This document shows, one piece after another, positions 7,406-14,465 of a stretch of 21,742 nucleotides of DNA. Below the pieces are notes generated by a model. That model saw only the letters and a program-made list of their open reading frames with translations. It was not told where the DNA came from and did no database searches. The stretch lies in contig JABXJU010000059.1 of NCBI GenBank assembly GCA_013375405.1, forward strand, positions 1 to 21,742. The letters run 5' to 3'. The DNA is from Candidatus Helarchaeota archaeon (GTDB taxonomy: Archaea; Asgardarchaeota; Lokiarchaeia; Helarchaeales; HEL-GB-A). Numbering within the stretch: the stretch's first letter is position 1; each line of letters opens with the position of its first letter. Made by a program: the position numbers and the translations under genes.

Positions 7406-7481
7406 GAATTATTTATGAACGATTATGTATCATAATGTTATCAGATTACATAGAAATGAATATAAAAAGAGGGTTAATATT

Positions 7482-7907
7482 TTGGTAAGTATAGCGGTAA
7501 TAATGGGAAGTACATCAGATCAGAAGATAGCGGATAAAGTTTCTAAAATTTTAGATGAATATAAAGTGAGTTATGATCTGCAAGTCATATCCGCACATCG
7601 AAATCCTGTGAAATTGGATGAATATATTGCAAATTCAGACGCTGAAGTATTTATCGCAATCGCGGGATTATCAGCAGCGCTTCCAGGAGTGATAGCATCC
7701 AAAACATTGAAACCAGTGATAGGTGTGCCTGTTGAATCGAAGTTGGGCGGACTTGATGCACTTCTATCAATTGTTCAAATGCCAAAGGGCATTCCAGTTG
7801 CAACTGTAGGAATTGACAACGGGCAGAATGCCGCGTATCTCGCTTTGAGAATTTTGGCATTGAAAGATTCTAAATTGTGCGATCAATTAAAAGCCTGCAT
7901 TGAATAA
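7482..7907 (+). CDS. purE: 5-(carboxyamino)imidazole ribonucleotide mutase / AIR carboxylase PurE
   Basis: 141 residues. TTG 7482 is chosen because GAGGG (7469-7473) is 8 nt upstream and translation then begins [13 protein letters not shown], the family's normal N-terminus; the in-frame ATG at 7425 would add 19 unlikely residues. Diagnostic motifs are GSTSD (9-13), ISAHRNP (36-42), AGLSAALPG, and [16 protein letters not shown] with [10 protein letters not shown]. The SAHRNP loop and SIVQMP segment are of the class I type that forms CAIR from N5-CAIR. The AGLSAALPG loop differs from the bacterial AGGAAHLPG but resembles what I recall of archaeal PurE. It catalyses the carboxylation step of de novo purine synthesis. 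No purK is seen nearby, so the CO2-donor form remains open. Confidence 0.93.
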   Translation: MVSIAVIMGSTSDQKIADKVSKILDEYKVSYDLQVISAHRNPVKLDEYIANSDAEVFIAIAGLSAALPGVIASKTLKPVIGVPVESKLGGLDALLSIVQMPKGIPVATVGIDNGQNAAYLALRILALKDSKLCDQLKACIE

Positions 7908-8038
7908 CGTATTAAAACTTTCTTTTAAGCCAAAGTGCCCATTTAGTTTGGTTAGTTATCTTAAAATAAGCCGATAATTCAAAAGAGAATGTTTCCTTAA
8001 ATCAATTTCAATACAATTTTTGAATAATTTGTGGTAAG

Positions 8039-8047
8039 TTTATAATG
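8039..8047 (+). promoter_or_regulatory. TATA box upstream of the FAD dehydrogenase
   Basis: TTTATAATG lies in the 190-base spacer after purE, about 50 nt before the start at 8098. The spacer holds no gene. This suggests the dehydrogenase has its own promoter. Confidence 0.4.
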
Positions 8048-8097
8048 GAAAATTGGTTGTTACATAATGGTTTTGAAATTATGTGAGGTTTTTGAGG

Positions 8098-9468
8098 ATG
8101 ACATCGAAGGTGGTTATCATTGGGGCAGGCGCCGCAGGATTATTTGCAGCGTATGAATTATGTCAACTAAAACAAGTGGAAATCAAGATTATTGAGGAAG
8201 GTCCAGCGGCAGATCAGAGAGTTTGTGCTTCAAAAGAACATGCTGTCTGTATGAAATGTGATCCTTGTCGGATGCTATGTGGAATTGGCGGAGCTGGAAC
8301 ATATTCATCAGGGCTATTAAATTTAGATCCACAGATTGGCGGTGATCTATCAAAATTAGCGGGAAGTGAAGCGAGAGCGAGAGAATTAATCGAAAAAGTG
8401 GATTCTATTTTCGTTAAACATGGGGCACCAGACCAAATATTTCATCCAAATAAAGAAAAAATTGCCGAAATACAACGTTTAGCTGGTTCGGTTGGTATTC
8501 GATTCATTCCTGTCCGTCAACGTTTAATTGGGACTGAAAATGCACCCAATATCATAAAAGGCATTCAGAAATTTTTGGAGATAAGTGGCGTTCAAGTATT
8601 ATTAAATCAGAGAGTGGTTGAAATTACACCAAGCCAAATCAAACTCCTGAATGGAAATGTTATCGATTTTGATTTTTGTTTGGCAGCTCCCGGGAGGTAT
8701 GGGATGCACTGGCTTGCCGAACAAATGGAAAAGTTACACATTCAAACAAAGTACCTCCCAGTAGATATAGGTGTACGGGTGGAGGTCCCAGCCTTCATTA
8801 TGGATCATATTTGTGGATTTGAACGAGATCCAAAATTTCACGTCTTTACCACAACATATGATGATTTTGTGAGAAGTTTTTGTACAAATCATAGGGGATA
8901 TGTAGTGCAGGAAGTGTATGAGGATGGCACAGTCGCTGTAAATGGCCACTCTTTCATTAATGAGCAATCTCAAAATACGAATTTTGCTTTGTTAGTTCGG
9001 GTATCTCTAACTCACCCCTTAGAAGACACGAGTGCTTATGGAAGGAGTATCGTTCAAGCTTGTACAACGTTAGGGGGAGGAAAACCCTTAGTGCAGAGAT
9101 TAGGGGATGTTAAAAGAGGGCGGCGATCGACTGAGGAGAAGATTAAAAGAAATATTATTCAACCTACTTTAAAAAGTACAACTGCGGGAGATGTTAGCAT
9201 GGCATTCCCGCATAGAATTTTGACGGATATTTTAGAGGCAATTGAAAAGTTAGATCGCGTCATTCCAGGAGTAGAAAGTAATAATACATTGTTGTATGCG
9301 CCAGAAATCAAATATAGTGCCAAACTTGTTGTCACCAATGAGCATCTAGAAACAAGCGTGGAAAATCTCTTTGTGGCGGGCGATGGAGCGGGGCAGACCC
9401 GCGGTATTATCGGGGCTGCGGTTTCAGGTATGATTGCGGCTCAAGGAATCAGGAGAAAGATTGCTTAA
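8098..9468 (+). CDS. FAD-dependent dehydrogenase, COG2509-like, with Cys cluster
   Basis: 456 residues from ATG 8098, with GAGGT about 8 nt upstream; GTG 8083 in frame is a weaker alternative. The N-terminus is a Rossmann FAD-binding motif, VVIIGAGAAG (GxGxxG at 9-14), with the acidic end of beta-2 at IIEEG (31-35). Residues 43-61 carry C43, C51, C54, C57 and C61; C51-x2-C-x2-C-x3-C resembles a [4Fe-4S] ligand set. GGAGTYSSG (64-72) follows, the counterpart of the GGAG-F-SDGK motif of the uncharacterised FAD-dependent dehydrogenase group. A second FAD motif, NLFVAGDGAGQTRGIIGAA, lies near the C-terminus. The substrate is unknown; I infer a soluble redox enzyme. It is flanked by purE and the TA pair, with no obvious functional link. 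Confidence 0.82.
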   Translation: MTSKVVIIGAGAAGLFAAYELCQLKQVEIKIIEEGPAADQRVCASKEHAVCMKCDPCRMLCGIGGAGTYSSGLLNLDPQIGGDLSKLAGSEARARELIEKVDSIFVKHGAPDQIFHPNKEKIAEIQRLAGSVGIRFIPVRQRLIGTENAPNIIKGIQKFLEISGVQVLLNQRVVEITPSQIKLLNGNVIDFDFCLAAPGRYGMHWLAEQMEKLHIQTKYLPVDIGVRVEVPAFIMDHICGFERDPKFHVFTTTYDDFVRSFCTNHRGYVVQEVYEDGTVAVNGHSFINEQSQNTNFALLVRVSLTHPLEDTSAYGRSIVQACTTLGGGKPLVQRLGDVKRGRRSTEEKIKRNIIQPTLKSTTAGDVSMAFPHRILTDILEAIEKLDRVIPGVESNNTLLYAPEIKYSAKLVVTNEHLETSVENLFVAGDGAGQTRGIIGAAVSGMIAAQGIRRKIA

Positions 9469-9635
9469 TTTAGCTTTTTAATAAAAATCCACCCCCTAAA
9501 GAATTCGTGAGAATAAGGATTTAAGTTTAAAATCTTGATGGGAGAAGAAAAAAAGAAATTTAAAATTAGTTCAAACAATAATAAATAGCACAAAACATAA
9601 TATTACTCGTAATAGAAATTTCAAACTGTGAAAAT

Positions 9636-9902
9636 ATGATAAGTGAAAGAGAAAGAGCGATTATTATTCGATGTGCAAAAAAATACAAGGTTTCATTGGT
9701 CTATTTATTTGGATCAGCATTAGATAATAGTGAATATTATGATATTGATTTAGCAGTTAAGGGAATAAAACCAGATTTATTCTTTAAATTTTATGGGGAA
9801 TTATTAAGGAACTTAACCAAACCTGTGGATCTTATAGACTTGTCCGAAAAATCGTTATTTAATCGAATAATTGAAGAGAGAGGAGTTAAGATTCTTGGAT
9901 GA
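9636..9902 (+). CDS. mntA: MntA-type minimal nucleotidyltransferase antitoxin
   Basis: 88 residues from ATG 9636. The nucleotidyltransferase motif is G26-S27-x8-D36-x-D38 with a third acidic residue at D65 (PVDLIDL), so all metal ligands are present. The spacing of eight residues is shorter than the usual GSx10DxD. In characterised MntA/HepT pairs the MntA enzyme neutralises HepT by adding AMP to a tyrosine in its HEPN motif. The partner gene follows with an 8-base overlap, which supports translational coupling. The role is inferred from motif and pairing. Confidence 0.85.
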   Translation: MISERERAIIIRCAKKYKVSLVYLFGSALDNSEYYDIDLAVKGIKPDLFFKFYGELLRNLTKPVDLIDLSEKSLFNRIIEERGVKILG

Positions 9903-10344
9903 ATTACTTAAAGAAGTCCAAGTCGAAAAAGAAAATGTATTAGATACTCTTCAAGCATTAAAAGAAGCATTGGAACGTAAAGAAAAAACAATAATAGAGT
10001 TAGCTGCAATTTCTACCTTTCTTCAAAATACATACAATGGAATGGAGAATCTGCTTAAAAGGATATTGAAATATAAGGGAATATTAATAAAAAGATCAGA
10101 CTCTTGGCATAAAGATTTATTAGAGTTATCAGTTGATAATCAAATAATTTCACTTGAACTTTCCAAAAGGCTCGATGAATATCGTGCATTTCGACATTTT
10201 TCTATTCACAGCTATGGAATAAAATTAGATAAACGAAAATTATTACCACTTGCCGAGAATCTCCCAAAATTATGGGTTAAATTTGAATCTGAAATGGGTT
10301 CATTCCTGAAGTCCTTGAAAAATGAGGATGAGAATGTAAATTAA
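9895..10344 (+). CDS. hepT: HepT-like HEPN ribonuclease toxin
   Basis: 149 residues from TTG 9895, chosen because GAGGAG (9880-9885) lies 9 nt upstream; a TTG at 9871 would add eight residues and a longer overlap. It is all-helical with a charged N-terminal coiled segment (residues 1-35). The HEPN catalytic motif R100-x4-H105-x-Y107 (RHFSIHSY) is intact, with Y107 the residue that MntA-type enzymes modify. Family members are RNases active as dimers. It overlaps mntA by eight bases and ends only about 38 nt before purB, so the toxin gene may share a transcript with purine genes. Confidence 0.85.
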   Translation: MDELLKEVQVEKENVLDTLQALKEALERKEKTIIELAAISTFLQNTYNGMENLLKRILKYKGILIKRSDSWHKDLLELSVDNQIISLELSKRLDEYRAFRHFSIHSYGIKLDKRKLLPLAENLPKLWVKFESEMGSFLKSLKNEDENVN

Positions 10345-10382
10345 TATATTTTATTAAATACTTTCTAAGGATTTGATTGAAA

Positions 10383-11729
10383 ATGCCGATTCATCCAATT
10401 GAATATAGATATTATACGAAAGAGATGCGTGATCTTTTTACTGAAGAAGCGAAATTGCAGAATTGGTTGGATATCGAAGCTGCACTGGCAAAGGCCCATG
10501 CGGAAGTTGGGAATGTTCCAATTGCTGCAGCTGAAGAAATTGCAAAAAGAGCGAATATCAGTGATGTAAAATTAGAGAGAGTTAAAGAAATAGAGAAAGA
10601 AATTCATCATGATATAATGGCGATGGTTCGTGCACTTGATGAGCAATGTGTGGGAGATGCAGGTAATTATATTCACTATGGTGCAACCAGTTATGATATT
10701 GTTGATACGGCGCTCGCGCTTCAACTTAAAAAAGCCTTAAAAGTTACTGAAAAACGAGTAATGGAGCTATTAAGAATCCTTCTTAAATTAAGTGAAGAGC
10801 ACAAGGAGACAGTATGTATTGGAAGGACTCATGGGCAACATGCAATTCCCACTACTTATGGAATGAAATTTGCAGTATGGGCCTCAGAAGTAGGGCGTCA
10901 TCTTGAACGATTACAGGAAGTAAAGAGTCGATGTTTTCAAGGGAAAATGAGTGGTGCAGTAGGTACAATGGCTAGCTTTGGAGACAAAGGATTTGAAATT
11001 CAGGAATTAGTAATGAAGCATTTAGGATTATCGCCTGTCACAATAGCGAATCAAGTAGTTCAAAGAGATAATCATGCCGAAATAATTGTGCTTCTGAATT
11101 TTATCACGAGCACAGTTGATAAAATCGCAAGAGAAATACGGAACTTACAGCGCACGGAAATCGGGGAAATTTTTGAACCGTTTGCTAAAAAACAAGTGGG
11201 TAGCTCAACCATGTCACATAAAAGAAATCCACATAAATCAGAAAGGATCGTATCGTTGGCACGAAGAATTAAAACCAGTCTCATCGTTGCTTTTGATAAT
11301 ATTTCCTTGGAACATGAGCGAGATTTAACGAATTCTGCAAATGAGAGAATCATTTTTTCTGAAACCTTCATCTTAACTGATTATATCTTAAGTCAATTGA
11401 TATTAATATTAGAAGGATTGGAATTCAATTACGATAATATTAAAAGAAATTTAGAACTCACGAAAGGGCTGATTCTTTCCGAGAAAGTAATGATTGAATT
11501 AGTGAGAAAGGGAATTGGCCGGCAAGAAGCCCATGAAATCCTAAGATCGGTTGGGATTCAGGCGCGAACTAAGGGTAGAACTTTAAAAGAGGTAATTAGT
11601 GAGGACCCCACTGTGAGTGATTTAGTCACGGTAAAGGAATTAGATGAATGGTTAGATCCCAAGAATTATCTAGGAACAGCAGTTGAGCAAGTTGAAAAGG
11701 TTGTGAAAGAGCTAAGGAAGCGTAATTAA
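10383..11729 (+). CDS. purB: Adenylosuccinate lyase
   Basis: 448 residues from ATG 10383. An in-frame TTG at 10377 lies 6 nt after AAGG and could be the start instead, adding two residues. Fumarase/aspartase superfamily signatures are present: H75-H76 (EIHHDIMA), HYGATSYDI at 98-106, GRTHGQHA at 147-154 with the conserved His, and the signature loop GSSTMSHKRNP at 273-283 carrying the catalytic serine. It cleaves SAICAR to AICAR and adenylosuccinate to AMP, so it acts in both IMP and AMP formation. purM follows 18 nt downstream, giving an operon. A TATA-like stretch (about 10346-10362) in the gap after hepT may supply a purB promoter. Confidence 0.95.
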   Translation: MPIHPIEYRYYTKEMRDLFTEEAKLQNWLDIEAALAKAHAEVGNVPIAAAEEIAKRANISDVKLERVKEIEKEIHHDIMAMVRALDEQCVGDAGNYIHYGATSYDIVDTALALQLKKALKVTEKRVMELLRILLKLSEEHKETVCIGRTHGQHAIPTTYGMKFAVWASEVGRHLERLQEVKSRCFQGKMSGAVGTMASFGDKGFEIQELVMKHLGLSPVTIANQVVQRDNHAEIIVLLNFITSTVDKIAREIRNLQRTEIGEIFEPFAKKQVGSSTMSHKRNPHKSERIVSLARRIKTSLIVAFDNISLEHERDLTNSANERIIFSETFILTDYILSQLILILEGLEFNYDNIKRNLELTKGLILSEKVMIELVRKGIGRQEAHEILRSVGIQARTKGRTLKEVISEDPTVSDLVTVKELDEWLDPKNYLGTAVEQVEKVVKELRKRN

Positions 11730-11747
11730 TATACAGAGGAATTTTTG

Positions 11748-12833
11748 GTGAAAATTTTAATGAAAAATAAAGAATTTACCTATGAAGAGGCAGGGGTTAG
11801 TATCGATAAGGCAACGCGAGCTCATAAACTTATAGGAGAGTTAATCCAGAAAACCTATAAATTTCGAAAGGGAAAGTTCGGAGAAGTAACTGGGGAGTAT
11901 GGGCATTATGCCGGATTATTAGATATTGGGGGCGGATTGTGCTTAGCCTTGCATGTAGATGGAGTAGGGACGAAAGTACTTGTATCACAACTGATGAAAA
12001 AGTATGATACTGTGGGAATTGATTTAGTAGCAATGCACGCAAATGATCTCATTTGTATGGGGGCAGAGCCAGTCGCGCTTGAAGATTATTTAGCCGTCGA
12101 AGAAGCAGACCCAGAACTGATTGCGGATATTATAAAGGGGATTGTGGCTGGAGCTGAAATTGCGCAGATGGCAGTTATTGGAGGGGAAACTGCAACGATG
12201 CCTGATGTAATTAAAGGTGAAGTAAAAGGAAAAGGATATGATCTTTCAGCCATGAGTGTAGGTATCGTAAAAAAATCAAATATCATTACTGGGGAGAAAA
12301 TCCAACCTTCTGATATTATAATTGGGTTAAGAAGTAATGGAATTCATTCCAATGGCTTAACCCTTGCAAGAAAAGCGTTTTTAAAATTAGGAGACTTGGG
12401 GATAAATGATAAAATCCCCGGCAGTCACGCAAAAGTTGGGGAGGAACTCTTACGCCCCACTAGAATTTATTCACGCGAGATTCTAGAGATCCTTCAAAAG
12501 GTGGAAGTTCATGGATTGGCACATATTACAGGAGGCGCATTTTCGAAGCTGAATCGCTTAAGTTTTGGAAAAATTGGATTTAATCTGACTACCTTACCTG
12601 AGCCACCCCAGATCTTCAAAACAATTCAATCCATTACTAAAATCTCTAATTATGAAATGTATCGGACTTTTAATATGGGAATAGGCTTTTGTATTATCGC
12701 AGATGAAGCAAATTATTCTGTCATTGAAAGCATCTGCCAGAAATATAAGATAAAAACCTACCGCATTGGCGAAATCACTTCAGAGAAAGGAGTAACTGTA
12801 ACGGATTCAACTGAACAGAAAGTAAAATTATAG
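11748..12833 (+). CDS. purM: Phosphoribosylformylglycinamidine cyclo-ligase (AIR synthetase)
   Basis: 361 residues from GTG 11748, placed 7 nt after AGAGGA (11735-11740); TTG 11745 and ATG 11760 are in-frame alternatives. Characteristic PurM segments are TYEEAGVSID (11-20), HVDGVGTK (69-76), DLVAMHANDLICMGAEP (92-108), GGETATMPDV, and GLRSNGIHSNGLTLAR. These form the ATP-binding and dimer core of the PurM/PurL/ThiL fold. It makes aminoimidazole ribonucleotide, the substrate of the purE step encoded upstream. It is transcribed with purB and separated by a small AT-rich spacer from the convergent acyltransferase gene. Confidence 0.95.
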   Translation: MKILMKNKEFTYEEAGVSIDKATRAHKLIGELIQKTYKFRKGKFGEVTGEYGHYAGLLDIGGGLCLALHVDGVGTKVLVSQLMKKYDTVGIDLVAMHANDLICMGAEPVALEDYLAVEEADPELIADIIKGIVAGAEIAQMAVIGGETATMPDVIKGEVKGKGYDLSAMSVGIVKKSNIITGEKIQPSDIIIGLRSNGIHSNGLTLARKAFLKLGDLGINDKIPGSHAKVGEELLRPTRIYSREILEILQKVEVHGLAHITGGAFSKLNRLSFGKIGFNLTTLPEPPQIFKTIQSITKISNYEMYRTFNMGIGFCIIADEANYSVIESICQKYKIKTYRIGEITSEKGVTVTDSTEQKVKL

Positions 12834-12911
12834 AATTTTGAAATATGACTATTTACTGTAATAAAAATTTCTTAATTATAGATGGTAGATATACACATTT
12901 ATGAGGGAATT

Positions 12912-12919
12912 AAAAAAAA
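12912..12919 (-). terminator. T8 terminator of the acyltransferase gene
   Basis: Eight A on the plus strand, so T8 on the minus strand, about 10 bases past the TAA stop at 12929-12931. Convergent with purM, which ends 78 bases away. Confidence 0.45.
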
Positions 12920-12928
12920 GAGAAGAAA

Positions 12929-14260
12929 TTATTTTTTCAATATTCCTCGTGCAATTTCGATGACTTCCTCGACACTTAGTCCCATCTGGGACATGGTTTG
13001 TTGGTAAGTATCGACGAACTTTCGGAAAATTTCAATACCTTTTTCAATTTGTGCTTTCTTGACAGCCATGGTTATTTCAAGTACTTCTTTCCTGTTTGGT
13101 TCTGGAAGGTCGGAATCCTTCAAGGCATCTTTTAGAATAACGTCAGTTCCTGAAAATTTACCGTAGCGGAAAATGGATTTTTTCCCGAGCCATGCATGGG
13201 GAATAGCTTCATATGTATAGGGATGGGCTAAGACGCCAGCGGCATGAATGCCTGCTTCATGTTTGAAAACATTTCCACCGATTATGGGTTTATTTACGGG
13301 GATCGGAACACCGGCGTATTTGGAAATCAGATCACAGGCTTCAACCATCACATCTAGTTTTATTTTAGTATTTAGACCGTACAATGTTTCTAAGGCCATA
13401 ATGACCTCCTCTAGTGGCGCATTTCCCGCACGTTCGCCGATTCCAGTAAAAGTTCCGCTAATACCTTGTGCGCCAGCCTCAATTGAAGCGAGAGTATTGG
13501 CAGTGGCGAGGCCCAGATCATTATGACAGTGAATTCCAGGGGCAGGTTTAGCACCATAGCCAGCATCCTTAACAGCTTGAACAATATTGTTATAGAGCCA
13601 TATAGTGGTTGTTGGAGTAAGGGAGCCAGTTGTATCAGAAATTCCAAAACTAGCCCACTTTGTACCTGCTGCGTCTTTGGCAGCTACAATTAATTTGGCA
13701 AGATAAGGAAGGTGGCTCCTGGAGCAATCTTCTCGCCCCATAATAATAGTTAAATCATGGTCACGGGCATACTCAGCCGCTTTACGATACATCTCGATGT
13801 TTTCTTCAAGAGTCATCTTTAATTTTGCACGAATGTGAAATTCAGATGAGGACGTAAAAAGGTCAATTGCTTTTGCATCACATTCGAGAGCTTTGTCGAT
13901 ATCACTAATTTTAGCACGACACATTACAAACGGAAGAAATTTCGGCCCCTCCGCATGAATCATTTTACAGGCTTTCACTTCTTCCTCTGAAACGGCAGGA
14001 AACCCAATCTCTACAGTATTTATACCCATTTCAGAAAATAGTTTCGCAATTTCAACCTTTTCCTCTGGATTGAAAATAACGCCGGTCTGTTGTTCACCAT
14101 CTCGTAATGTTTGATCACCTATAATGACTGTACCTGGAAATCTTGTTTTCATTTCTTCGTGATATTCTATAGTGTAATTATGCAACCATCCCTTTTCAAA
14201 GACTTCGGCATAATCTGGAGGTAATTTCTTTAAAAACCGTTCCATTTTTAGTTTCGGCAT
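12929..14260 (-). CDS. DRE-TIM acyltransferase, homocitrate/2-isopropylmalate synthase family
   Basis: 443 residues from ATG 14260, with GGTGA 9 nt upstream. The metallolyase signature D49QTLRDGEQ57 opens the barrel. The metal-binding HCHND segment appears in GIHCHNDLGLATAN, and a second signature, FKHEAGIHAAGVL, follows. These enzymes condense acetyl-CoA with a 2-oxo acid, using a divalent metal. The protein ends soon after the barrel and helical lid: the separate LeuA-type allosteric domain of feedback-regulated isopropylmalate synthases is absent. This favours homocitrate synthase or a similar unregulated enzyme. The oxo-acid substrate cannot be decided from the sequence. The DQT in place of the usual DTT in motif 1 is noticeable. 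No leuB, leuC or leuD is nearby. Confidence 0.82.
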   Translation of the reverse strand: MPKLKMERFLKKLPPDYAEVFEKGWLHNYTIEYHEEMKTRFPGTVIIGDQTLRDGEQQTGVIFNPEEKVEIAKLFSEMGINTVEIGFPAVSEEEVKACKMIHAEGPKFLPFVMCRAKISDIDKALECDAKAIDLFTSSSEFHIRAKLKMTLEENIEMYRKAAEYARDHDLTIIMGREDCSRSHLPYLAKLIVAAKDAAGTKWASFGISDTTGSLTPTTTIWLYNNIVQAVKDAGYGAKPAPGIHCHNDLGLATANTLASIEAGAQGISGTFTGIGERAGNAPLEEVIMALETLYGLNTKIKLDVMVEACDLISKYAGVPIPVNKPIIGGNVFKHEAGIHAAGVLAHPYTYEAIPHAWLGKKSIFRYGKFSGTDVILKDALKDSDLPEPNRKEVLEITMAVKKAQIEKGIEIFRKFVDTYQQTMSQMGLSVEEVIEIARGILKK

Positions 14261-14465
14261 AAATAGTCGTCACCAATAATAAATAACGAGTATTTTTTGT
14301 ATTGATTTAAATAATTTAAAATGAAGGAGTTAAAAAAATTTATGTTTCTATACGAAAATTCTAATTTATTCTATCCATAAAATTTAAAGGAAAAAAGATC
14401 GAATGCTTCTTAAATTACACATCAAAAATTTATCAATTATGCAATAAATGTTAAAGGGGTTATTC
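14261..14465. promoter_or_regulatory. Divergent spacer, acyltransferase / longin-PIN gene
   Basis: This AT-rich spacer lies between divergent genes. A TTTAAATAATTTAAA tract at about 14305-14319 can provide a TATA box for the minus-strand gene. Stretches such as AAAATTTAAAGG (about 14379-14390) or AAAAATTTATC (about 14424-14434) could serve the plus-strand gene. The 19-codon ORF within it lacks support. Confidence 0.35.

Noticed and set aside
14321..14380. 19-codon ORF in the spacer before the longin/PIN gene
   Set aside because: Too short, AT-rich and without a ribosome-binding site.
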